Below are positions 1-7,289 of a stretch of 9,237 nucleotides of DNA, one piece after another; position 1 is the first letter of the stretch; every line of letters starts with the position of its first letter. The position numbers and the translations under genes are program-made. Location of the stretch: NCBI GenBank assembly GCA_963612735.1, contig CAVDWX010000102.1, positions 1 to 9,237 on the forward strand, read 5' to 3'. The stretch comes from CAVDWX01 sp963612735 (GTDB taxonomy: Bacteria; Bacillota_I; Bacilli_A; RFN20; CAG-826). The notes beneath the pieces were generated by a model that saw nothing but the letters and a program-made list of their open reading frames with translations, was not told the DNA's origin and did not search any database.

Positions 1-760
1 TATAAGGACTAAAAGTAAAATGAGTAATACCAACTGGAACATAATCCCTCTTAATATCTTCCAAGGTTAGAATTGTCTTAGGATTATTTTCATTATAAAT
101 CTTAGAGCAATTTCTCAAATTACTTCTTTCAGAATACGCAAGTTGAAATTCATGCTCTTGAATATGACAATTTGCATAGTTCTTACAATTAATAGGACAC
201 ATAGGGTTCACAGTCAATTCAATTTTAGATTTTTTATCTATTTGTTTAAGCCAATCAAAATCCTTATAATACTTATCGGGAATACCAATAAGAATAAATT
301 TATCCATTTCAATAATTGTATTGATTAGCTCTGGAGTAAATTCAGTAATCAAATCCGCCTGTTTAGAAAAAACAAAATTATAATTTGGATATCGAGTATG
401 AATATAATCCATCAATTCTAAATTTGAAATTTCGATTATATTAGACCCATTATCATTGGTGTCTAAAATAGCATTTGCCATAGAATCATAAAAATCTGTA
501 TCTTCTAGACAAACATTCGCAAAATTAAGACGGAGGGGAGAGGCATTTCCCTTGTAGCAAGATAAAAATGCCTCATAATAGGCGCCCTCGCCCATACAGT
601 TATTCATACCGCCATTCCAAGAGCAATAAGGAAAGTTGCCCGAACAATTTTCAAATGCTATTTTTTCTTTAAATACTTCAGGTGAAAGTCTATTTGTTTC
701 TAACAATAAATTATTTATTCCAAAACTAGTAAAAAAATTGGGCAATGAAAAGAAAATCAT
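1..760 (-). CDS. Cysteine-rich protein of unknown function, possible TIM-barrel/U32-like fold (partial, C-terminus off the window)
   Basis: The frame is open for 253 residues and runs off the left edge, so the C-terminus is missing. The ATG is preceded by GGAAGG eight bases upstream, and it overlaps the TGA of the 113-aa gene by four bases (ATGA), which indicates translational coupling. The N-terminal part holds scattered cysteines (C39, C46, C55, C68, C84). A middle stretch reads like alternating strands and helices of a barrel (around 105-160). A cluster C188-x3-C192-x5-C198-x19-C218 could bind Fe-S or zinc. The general look recalls U32-peptidase-like or radical-SAM-like barrels, but there is no CxxxCxxC radical SAM motif in the visible part. 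All four glutamines use CAA or CAG, and no TAG occurs. Its place as last visible gene of the radical SAM operon suggests an accessory role in that system. The gene call is secure; the fold is a guess. Confidence 0.8.
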   Translation of the reverse strand, partial: MIFFSLPNFFTSFGINNLLLETNRLSPEVFKEKIAFENCSGNFPYCSWNGGMNNCMGEGAYYEAFLSCYKGNASPLRLNFANVCLEDTDFYDSMANAILDTNDNGSNIIEISNLELMDYIHTRYPNYNFVFSKQADLITEFTPELINTIIEMDKFILIGIPDKYYKDFDWLKQIDKKSKIELTVNPMCPINCKNYANCHIQEHEFQLAYSERSNLRNCSKIYNENNPKTILTLEDIKRDYVPVGITHFTFSPY

Positions 761-1098
761 CTAAAAGTCCTTCCTATTGAATCTATAGTATATTGAGATA
801 ATGCTAGTGAGAGGAGCGCCGGGTCTACAGAAGGCTAATTTGGAAGCCCGCACATATTGCGCGGAGGCTCGCAACATTCTTCCCGAGCCGGCGTCATCGC
901 GCCTCCGCTAGTCAATTGAGTATATACTTCATTTATTATTTCGTTTAATTTTTCAGATACTTCATCTATTGGAGTTTCTAATATACTATTACAATATAGA
1001 TAAATAATTAAATCCTAATATGACTTAATATCAGTTATATCGAAATGATTCGCCAATTCCTCTAGGTTAATCAGCAAATCCTATATCACCGAATTCAT
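757..1098 (-). CDS. Small 113-aa protein, candidate leader-plus-core precursor peptide or small partner of the radical SAM enzymes
   Basis: This 113-codon gene is visible only if TAG is read as Gln (Q6, Q28, Q88). The ATG lies inside the end of the upstream radical SAM gene (32-nt overlap) and has GGAGGA seven bases upstream; the TGA overlaps the next ATG. Residues 1-60 form an acidic, helix-prone, AT-rich leader-like part. At 64-66 there is an S-G-G, followed by a strikingly GC-rich segment encoding AMTPAREECCEPPRNMCGLP (67-86) with C75, C76 and C83. The tail, about 87-113, has a helical stretch and ends in Arg. A leader ending in a double glycine, a short Cys/Pro core and a position right behind a SPASM enzyme fit a RiPP precursor. 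Against this, the bacteriocin-type GG-leader consensus is not well met (Thr at -4) and a C-terminal tail remains. It could instead be a small binding or chaperone protein. No family recognised. Confidence 0.78.
861..908. repeat. 8-bp inverted repeat in the GC-rich core of the 113-aa gene
   Basis: GCGGAGGC (861-868) and its exact reverse complement GCCTCCGC (901-908) flank a 32-base GC-rich spacer. The pair lies inside the coding sequence for residues about 64-80 of the 113-aa protein, in a region far richer in G and C than its surroundings. It would form a strong mRNA hairpin. It may only reflect Gly-Gly and Pro-Pro codons, or it may slow translation or mark the edges of a transferred cassette. 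Confidence 0.55.
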
Positions 1099-2554
1099 CT
1101 AGCGCTCCTCCTAATAAATCTAATATATTCATATAATAATTATAATGCTCTTGAGATAAAACGCCTTGCCGTAAAGCACTATCTAAAACGCCAAGCTGTT
1201 TATAATAAGCAATTAAGAAAACAATTTTCGCCTTTTTCATTTTACATACTGATAGAGCCGGCTAGAAAATCTCGGCACCAACCTCATATTGTGCGCCAAA
1301 GCACCCTTTAGAACAAAGAGCATTAATTGGGCATTCAATACACTTTGGCGTATACTGCGCCTTTTGGCCCATAATGGCTAAAAACATAGTTACATTTTCA
1401 GCTTCTACGCCAGTTATATGACCGTCTTCTACTACAAATCGGCCAGCCTAAAATTGACGATATGATGTTCTATGACAAGGAACAATCGTTAAATTATTAA
1501 GCTAAACGTGAAGAAGTCCTTGAATTGAACAAGATACTTTATCAAGCTCCATGCCGGTTCCTGGCCGTAATTCAATTAAATCGTAGCTAAGAAGTTTTTG
1601 TAAGGTATTGTTTTTGCCATCTCCACTAAATAAATGATAAGCTAAATGGTCTATATCATTTTCGCACATATTTAATCGAACATCAACAATATGCTTTATT
1701 ACTTTTAACAAGTCTTCAATATTATCATCTGTCCATTCATCATTACGAACTTCAAGAATCATAGGCTAAAATTCTAGTGGCATAGAAGGTAAATAATATT
1801 GTTTCGCCTTCTCAATCCACCAATCATAATTTTCAATCCAGTTATGAACATTCTCAGGCGAAAGCATTGGGTGAGACAAATATTTAAACTCTTCTAAAAA
1901 GTCAAACAGTTTTTCATAAAATTCGTCAGCCATTTCACGCTATTCTCGATAATCACTTACTAACTAACCGTCGCCTGAGTAGGAAAGAGCAATTGTAGCA
2001 TTAAATTTACTAAATTTTTTTATATATTCTCGCCAACGAGAAACTTTTTGATTATCTTGAACAAAAGAACAATTACAGGGGATTAAAATTAAAAAAGAAT
2101 CTGGTTTTAAGAAAAACTAAAGATACTTATCATGGATAGGTTCTAAATATTTATAAAAAATATCTAAAATATCAAAAATTAGATTATCATAAAACATATC
2201 TCCTGCAAAAAGCTCCCAGCGATTAACCCAAATCTATTTTTCATTAAATATATAATTTAAAAATATATCAAGATTATTTAATATTTGCTCATTAGAGACT
2301 CGTTCAGAAACCGGGTATAATTCCTCTCCGTATCGAGCAATATAACAATATTGGCATTTTTGATTACACTCTGGGCGAACAATTAATTCAATTCCAATCC
2401 CATTAATTGGCGTGGGAGGCCCGTCGTTAATATGACTTGAAAATGTTGATGCCTTACTTAATACCTAAAAAGAGCGTTGAGATTTATTAAAAATATACTA
2501 ATCCAAAAATATAGATAAAAGCTCAGATTCTTCGCTTTTAAAATCTAAGTTCAC
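1067..2554 (-). CDS. Radical SAM protein with C-terminal SPASM domain (495 aa, TAG read as Gln)
   Basis: The protein is a probable radical SAM enzyme of the peptide/protein-modifying SPASM class. C63-x3-C67-x2-C70 (CNQKCQYC) supplies the [4Fe-4S] cluster that cleaves S-adenosylmethionine. The C-terminus shows the SPASM pattern C360 ... C405-x2-C408-x5-C414-x3-C418-x18-C437, which binds auxiliary Fe-S clusters. The middle (about 80-340) is divergent, and the usual GGEP loop is probably replaced around the WELFAGD segment. The start is a GTG eight bases after GGAGGG, overlapping the end of the upstream radical SAM gene by 17 nt; no better start is in frame. Ten of about 26 glutamines are TAG, so under the standard code the gene breaks into short pieces, such as one at 1502-1762. 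It ends with TAA. Likely substrates are neighbouring products, either the Phe-rich protein or the 113-aa peptide (inference). Confidence 0.93.
1106..1111 (-). promoter_or_regulatory. Ribosome binding site fixing the start of the 113-aa gene
   Basis: GGAGGA on the minus strand, seven bases before the ATG at 1098. It lies within the coding sequence of the SPASM gene and decides this ATG over the in-frame GTG and TTG codons that follow it. Confidence 0.75.
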
Positions 2555-4007
2555 GCTGAGGGCCCTCCTTTTCAAATGTCCAGCCTTGAGTTCTATTTAA
2601 AACTTCATCTAAAAAGCCGTTGCAGTATAGTCGAATAAAACCGGTTGGGCGTAAAAACATACTTCCTGTTTTAATATAGTTATTATACTAACAAGAATTT
2701 GCCCAAGCAAGTATTATCGCATGAATTAATAATTTTTCAATATTATGATAACTTTCATCTATCTAATGAGCCTATAATAACCAAGCCATTGTATTAACTG
2801 TTGTTGAATATAAAAACATAAAGCTAGATTCTCGACCCATTTGAAATAAATCTAAATTTTTTTTAATAGTTAAATCATCATCCACAAGTGGATTCATATA
2901 ATAATGATGGTCCGCTAAAGAACATTTTACAGCATTTTCCAGTGAATCTTCTTTTAAAATATATTTAGATTCTCGCTCATATATTGAATTCTAGCAATTA
3001 ATACAAGTACCATCATACATTATTTTAAGTTCGCCATAGTTATTTCCACAATATAAAAGACCACTCGTCTAACGATTAAAATCTTTTAAACATTTTTCAT
3101 TTGAAGCTATTTCATAAATAATATCATTTAAATTTTTATGCTCCTAAATAAAAGGACGTAAAATTTCCTAATAATTAAAATATTGCGTAATTAAAGAAGA
3201 AGAAGCGACTTGCGTAGTGTTTTTAAAATAATTAGGGCTAATTTTTATACTTTTTTTAATAAAATTAGTAAGCTTTAATCCATCTTCTGTTGTCGCATCG
3301 ACGGGGTTTTCTAAAGCAAGGCTAACTCCCGGCTCTACCGAAATTGATTTGTTTAAATTAATTGAAGCTAATTTCACAGCCCAATCATCTAAATTTTGAT
3401 AGTATTTTATAATTTTATCAGTAGTATCTAAACGATTAATTAAATCTAACGACACAACCCCATGAAAAAAAGCTATTACTTTTACATATTTTAAATTAAC
3501 TTTATTTAATTCATTTAAAACAAAAGAAATAGTATTAAATATTTTCTAACTATCAGCATTACGAATATTATCAGTACTTTCTTCTCCATCAAAAGAAAAC
3601 TAAATATTGATGCTAAAAGGGTGAGAAACAACTTCATCCATTTTTTTTACAAAATCAACAATACGTTCTCCATAGGCCATACCATTAGTAGAAAACATCA
3701 AACCTTCGACATTAGAAAAACTATCCATCCAATCATCTAAATGCTCTGTTAAATGATGTAATGTTAAAGTAGGTTCCTGCCCCCATAACGAAATTTGATG
3801 AATCTAAGTAGGAGACTATTCTAATTTTTTTAAAACATTTTTTGTATTCTATAAAAAGGTACCATCGCACAAAGCCTTTATCGTATTCTCCTAGAGAAGG
3901 GCGGAAGAATCATTTACACTCTATGCTATATGGCAATATTCACAATTTAAATTACATCCACAAGATGTAATTAAAGATAAAGCTTCTATATGCAAATCCT
4001 AAAACAT
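2538..4007 (-). CDS. Radical SAM protein, sulfatase-maturase/peptide-maturase-like (489 aa, TAG read as Gln)
   Basis: The canonical radical SAM motif CNLNCEYC (C18-x3-C22-x2-C25) sits close to the N-terminus. It is followed by the family landmarks WGQEPTL (75-81, matching the W-G-G-E-P-T-L motif of anaerobic sulfatase and peptide maturases, with Gln for the second Gly), FSTNG (105-109) and FSFDG (137-141). A SPASM/twitch-like region begins near C320 with a Gly-rich turn and MYDGTCINC (C335, C338), but the later cysteines are sparse, so the auxiliary-cluster domain looks reduced. The last ~130 residues are helical and unrecognised. Fifteen of about 23 glutamines are TAG, the first at codon 3, so a TAG-reading tRNA is required. 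The ATG is 15 bases after GGAGGA, a long spacing; TAA in frame upstream rules out an earlier start. The gene follows the Phe-rich gene by 27 nt and overlaps the SPASM gene. The substrate is unknown. Confidence 0.93.
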
Positions 4008-4034
4008 TGTATTTTAATCAAATCCTCCTATTCA

Positions 4035-5063
4035 TCAAGAAAAATAATTCTAAAAATTATTGCAAAAACCAGCAGTAAAGAAGGTTGAATTAAACCCGCT
4101 TTTAAACGTAAATCCATTATTAAAGCTAGAGCAGAAATCAAAACTTGAATTAAAAGAATTAAAACTACTACAAAAATCTCTAGCGAATCCAAAACTACCA
4201 TTAAAGGTAAAAGAATTAAAGGTTGAGAAAAAAACCGCAAAGGGCGTCGAGGGGTAGTTACCATTAAATCCACTGTTAAAATTAAAAGTAAGATTTACTG
4301 GGCTAAAAAAGTCGCTATGGAAACTTCCGCCGTAAAAAAAGAAAGTAGCATTAAAACTAAAAGAGTAGAAAGTGGCGTTAAAGCCAAAAGAAAAATAAGT
4401 GCTACAACTAAAACAAAAACTAAAACTAGAGCAAAAACGACTTCCAAAAAAGAAAAAAGAAGTATTAAATCCGCTTGTGCAAACAAAAAAAGTCCCATTA
4501 AACCCAAAAGAGCAATAATCTGCATTGCTTGCACTAGAGAATCTAAAAGAAGCATTAAAACCACTAAAAAATGTTAAATGTGAAGACATATACCTACTTA
4601 CAACAGTATTAGTGTTAGAAGATGCTGTAAAATCAAAAGAATAAAAAGTGGTGTTACTAGCCGGGTAAAAAGTAAAAGAAGTATTAAAACTTGAACAAGA
4701 AGATTTAGCAAAACTATTCTTAAAACCCGAATCAAACTAGCAGTTGCCAGCAGTATTTTTTACATTAAACAATATTTCGTTTAAACTATTTAATTTAATA
4801 GGTTTAATTTGTTCTCCTACACTTACATTAGAAATACTAGAAGTTGTAACTTTGCTAGATATATAACTAACATTACCTAATGCCTATACTAAATTTTTTA
4901 AACTATTTGGAGTTGAAGCTTTTATTGTTTGCCCCTATCCTCCATAAGAAGAGGCTGAAATTGCACTACTGCTGCCGATCCACCTTGTTCGTTCGGCGCT
5001 TGCACGTTTAAAAAGAAGTTCAATATCACTCCAACTAGCGAGGCTACCCGTTGAAAGAGCCAT
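4035..5063 (-). CDS. Phe/Asn/Ser/Cys-rich repeat protein (342 aa), candidate radical SAM substrate
   Basis: The frame is open for 342 codons with TAG as Gln (Q43, Q60, Q109, Q338), starts at ATG seven bases after GGGGAG and ends at TGA. Residues 1-108 look like an ordinary, polar N-terminal region. From about 110 to the end the composition changes abruptly. About 64 of 233 residues are Phe, most of the rest are Ser, Asn, Thr, Gly and Cys, and charges are few. The region is built of ~9-11-residue units with consensus [G/S]-F-N-x-[S/T]-F-x-F, for example GFNASF, GFNGTF, GFNTSF, GFNATF and GFNSTF, with Cys often replacing Asn (RFCSSF, DFCSSF, GFCNNF). The radical SAM gene begins 27 nt later. Possible roles are a multi-core precursor whose aromatic motifs are cross-linked, an amyloid- or condensate-like structural protein, or a virion fibre. 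No family recognised. Lysine-rich frames on the plus strand are mirror images of the Phe codons. Confidence 0.85.
4050..4737 (-). repeat. Degenerate ~10-codon tandem repeats encoding the F-N-x-[S/T]-F motif
   Basis: About twenty imperfect units of 9-11 codons, each centred on TTT-AAT followed by two small-residue codons and another TTT. Spacings between the clear GFNxTF units are 19, 11, 29 and 9 residues, close to multiples of ten. Synonymous codons differ between copies (ACT/ACC, GCT/GCC, TTT/TTC), so conservation is at protein level and not a recent DNA duplication. Confidence 0.7.
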
Positions 5064-5067
5064 ATTA

Positions 5068-5469
5068 TCACTCCCCCGTAAAATTAAAGTTTAAAGTAAG
5101 ATAAATTCCGGCCTCATCTGTACTTACATTTACGCTTGAGGTCGTACTGCCCGGCCCTCTGTCATCCGTTAAACTATATTGGTAATCTAAAGTATATAAA
5201 ATTTCATCGCTTATCAATGAAATAATATTTTCTCCTTCAATTAAATCAAAAGAAATTTTTGTATTAGAATTAAGATTGTTTTCTATAACAATACTATTAT
5301 AAATAGTTGTAAATAAATCGGAAGGAATGTTGGTTGAAAATTTACGAATAGAAAGATTTTTTGTTATTTTATTCTAAACAAAATTAGCCGACTAATTTAG
5401 CCCAAATGTGATATCATTAGGTAAATCATAAGCTTTATCTCCAACTGTTAATCTATAATTATAAGACAT
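5068..5469 (-). CDS. Unknown 133-aa protein, first gene of the radical SAM operon
   Basis: A 133-codon gene with ATG seven bases after GGAGGAG, ending at TGA four bases before the Phe-rich gene. TAG occurs at codons 26 and 32 and is read as Gln. The protein looks soluble and rich in beta-strand-like alternation, starts MSYNYRLTVGDKAYDLPND and ends with an alternating strand (LTLNFNFTGE). There is no cysteine, signal peptide or membrane segment. The tidy beta character and small size would suit a small virion or adaptor protein. As the promoter-proximal partner of the Phe-rich protein, it might bind or chaperone it; both ideas are inference. I recognise no family. Confidence 0.85.
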
Positions 5470-5580
5470 TTTATTTCTCCTCCTTTTATATAATATTTAG
5501 ATAGAATGTCTTTATATGTAATTTAAAATTATATTAAATAAAACTAATCTAAAGTACCCAAACAAAATCTATCTATTTTT
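5470..5580 (-). promoter_or_regulatory. Leader of the radical SAM operon with strong ribosome binding site
   Basis: About 105 nt between the predicted transcription start (near 5574) and the ATG at 5469. It is AT-rich, carries a short ATAGATAG direct repeat near its 5' end, and ends in AAGGAGGAG seven bases before the ATG. A second TATAAT (5528-5533) has no good -35. I saw no riboswitch-like fold. Confidence 0.5.
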
Positions 5581-5609
5581 ATTATATCAAATTTTTTGTA
5601 AAATGTCAA
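5581..5609 (-). promoter_or_regulatory. Perfect consensus sigma70/sigmaA promoter of the radical SAM operon
   Basis: On the minus strand TTGACA (5604-5609) is followed after exactly 17 bases by TATAAT (5581-5586), an exact match to the bacterial housekeeping consensus. It points into the operon starting at 5469. The -35 box directly abuts the preceding hairpin. Such a promoter should be strong and readable by host polymerase without a phage factor. Confidence 0.9.
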
Positions 5610-5641
5610 GAAAGACTGTGACATTAGAGTCCCAGTCTTTC
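5610..5641 (-). terminator. Hairpin between transcription units, possible terminator or operator
   Basis: GAAAGACTG (5610-5618) pairs with CAGTCTTTC (5633-5641), nine base pairs; a further GAC/GTC pairing after one mismatch gives about 12 pairs and a six-base loop. The TAA of the 99-aa gene sits in the loop. No clear run of T follows on the minus strand, so intrinsic termination may be weak. Because the hairpin touches the -35 box it could equally be a protein-binding palindrome. Confidence 0.6.
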
Positions 5642-5923
5642 CATCATATCCGCAATATTTTGCTTTTCTTCTTCGGTTATCTCCGCAGGCTGAAATAGCG
5701 TTGGCGCAACAGGTATATTTGTCCCTGTGTCAAATGCACCGACGGGGGTATCTCCAACATTGGTCTTTGGACAAGTTAGATTAATTGCAATCTATACCTT
5801 TTCGCCCCCATCATCCGCCCAAACAAATAATTTTTTATCAATATTACCTATCCAATCTTGCCCAAACGCCTACTTTATCCTCTGTTCAACCAACAGTTTA
5901 GCATTAGTTCCACGCGCCGCCAT
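5624..5923 (-). CDS. Small 99-aa protein of unknown function, probable phage family
   Basis: A 99-codon gene read with TAG as Gln at codons 18 and 44; the ATG is seven bases after GGAGGA and one base after the TAA of the 454-aa gene. The protein has a basic N-terminal helix, then FGQDWIGN, a stretch VWADDGGEKVQIAINLTCPK (about 34-53), a Gly/Pro-rich linker, and an acidic C-terminal helix (EEEKQNIADMMERLG). The GEKVQIAI segment resembles, from memory, a small protein common in gut phages of Firmicutes, where Gln stands at the TAG position; I cannot confirm this. Function unknown. It ends inside the inter-operon hairpin. Confidence 0.87.
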
Positions 5924-5924
5924 T

Positions 5925-7289
5925 TTATACTCCTCCAAAATCACAATTTATACATAGATACGAGTGTTCCTCTCGATTATATCTTATATGGTCTGTATAA
6001 TAAACCTCACCACAGTCCTCACACATTACACCTTCCGCCTCATAACAATCAGCACAAACCAAATCTCCTTCAATGTAATATAAATCATTATTATAAATTC
6101 GGCAGTCACAGCTTGTGCAATAAACAAAACTATCATACCCTTTTTGGCTGGCAAAACAATCATCACATAAAAAGTGCCCTGTGTCACTTACATAATCACT
6201 GCCACAACAAGGACAAGGGATCCTAACTCCAATAGCAAAAGATATTTCTTCTTTTTCTGAAGAGTTATTTAAATAATAAGTATAAAAAGGAGTGTAACAA
6301 GAGGACATTAGAATGTCATTGAACGCCAATGCCCCTTTCCCAGTTCTAACAGTTTTATGAAGCTCATAAAGATTATGATACATGACCAAATACTTATCTT
6401 TTAATACTTGAAGTTGCCCATTACCGTTTCTTGCATCAGTTATATAATGATTGTTCCAGGGCGCAAAAACGGGGCCCTCCGATTTAACGCCCCTTATAAC
6501 CGGCAGAATATACCGAGAAACAGCCTCTAGAGCGCCAGGGGCTACAAAAGGGTACTGTCGTCCCGCAAAAAATTCATTGCCACTATCAGAAACGTGAAGA
6601 AGCATTCGCCATTTTTTTGAATTCCAGGGTATAGAAGGGGGGAAGTTCGGCAATTCTTTTTCACCAGCTCCTTTTAGATAGACTACTACTGTACTAGTAT
6701 CCAACATATAGGAGATATTTCCGGCCCTATACTCGCCGTCAAGAGAATGGCAAGACCGCCATTTATATGTATTTTCGCTACTAGACAAATAATCCAGCGG
6801 ATGAACAGATACACAAAGGCGCCCACTTATCTTACCCTCTTGGATTACCATACTCGCGGCGTCTTGCATTTCTCTTAAAACATTTTTATTTTCTTCAAAA
6901 TATTTGAATGCTTTTAGAAGTTTACCTCCCGCTCTAATTAAAGTACCGTCAGGTGCAGTATAATCTGATACAACAGTATTTTCCATAAAGCCATTTTTTT
7001 GCTTAAACAAAAAATCCGCAAGATTATTATTATTCCAGTAATCTTGGATATTATCACACAAATGATAAAGCAAATCTTCTCGCGCTCTATCGCTCAAATT
7101 AAACGAAATTGGTTCGGGATACTCATATGTTAATCCACCAAACGCCTCAATAAAGCGAGCTTTCGCTTTCTCCCATTCGTCTATCCATATAGATGCATCT
7201 AAATCAGTATCTACAATATCCTCCGCATAAGCAATAATTTTATTGATTTGTTTTGCCAGCTGAACCTTTTCTTCTACTGTTATAGGCAT
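5925..7289 (-). CDS. 454-aa protein with three C-terminal zinc ribbons, unknown function
   Basis: Starts at the ATG giving MPITVEEK, six bases after GGAGGG; an ATG eight codons earlier lacks such a site. Residues 1-155 are mostly helical. A conserved-looking core (about 158-205) contains CVSVHPLDYLSSSENTYKW, then RSCHSLDGEYRAGN and an alternating strand; H163, D166, C180, H181 and D184 are candidates for a catalytic or binding site. From about 355 there are three CxxC-pair modules: C359/C362 with C375/C378, C391/C394 with C412/C415, and C423/C426 with C446/C449, typical of zinc ribbons or knuckles that bind nucleic acid or protein. I recall this core in phage and plasmid hypothetical proteins but know no assigned function. 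None of its ten glutamines is TAG. It overlaps the peptidase gene by 50 nt, which suggests co-translation. Confidence 0.92.
   Translation of the reverse strand: MPITVEEKVQLAKQINKIIAYAEDIVDTDLDASIWIDEWEKAKARFIEAFGGLTYEYPEPISFNLSDRAREDLLYHLCDNIQDYWNNNNLADFLFKQKNGFMENTVVSDYTAPDGTLIRAGGKLLKAFKYFEENKNVLREMQDAASMVIQEGKISGRLCVSVHPLDYLSSSENTYKWRSCHSLDGEYRAGNISYMLDTSTVVVYLKGAGEKELPNFPPSIPWNSKKWRMLLHVSDSGNEFFAGRQYPFVAPGALEAVSRYILPVIRGVKSEGPVFAPWNNHYITDARNGNGQLQVLKDKYLVMYHNLYELHKTVRTGKGALAFNDILMSSCYTPFYTYYLNNSSEKEEISFAIGVRIPCPCCGSDYVSDTGHFLCDDCFASQKGYDSFVYCTSCDCRIYNNDLYYIEGDLVCADCYEAEGVMCEDCGEVYYTDHIRYNREEHSYLCINCDFGGV

Noticed and set aside
1502..3455. Short minus-strand pieces (1502-1762, 3168-3455) that suggest decayed pseudogenes
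   Set aside because: Every interruption is TAG. With TAG as Gln the frames are continuous, contain complete cysteine motifs and have proper starts and stops, so recoding is a better explanation than decay.
4028..4564. Very hydrophobic minus-strand frames (81 and 89 codons) that look like membrane proteins
   Set aside because: They are out-of-frame readings of the same T-rich repeats; the 342-codon frame is open throughout, has a good start site and fits the operon spacing.
4060..4577. Lysine-rich open frames on the plus strand (65 and 86 codons) resembling basic DNA-binding tails
   Set aside because: They are antisense images of the TTT/AAT-rich codons of the Phe-rich gene, are interrupted between them, lack ribosome binding sites and face opposite to every other gene.
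4035..4737. N-x-S/T glycosylation sequons in the Phe-rich protein
   Set aside because: They are frequent, but Asn and Ser/Thr abundance makes them expected, and bacterial N-glycosylation normally needs extra sequence and an exported protein; no signal peptide is seen.
5528..5533. Second TATAAT in the operon leader as an additional promoter
   Set aside because: No reasonable -35 at 16-18 bases and no TG extension; likely chance in AT-rich DNA.
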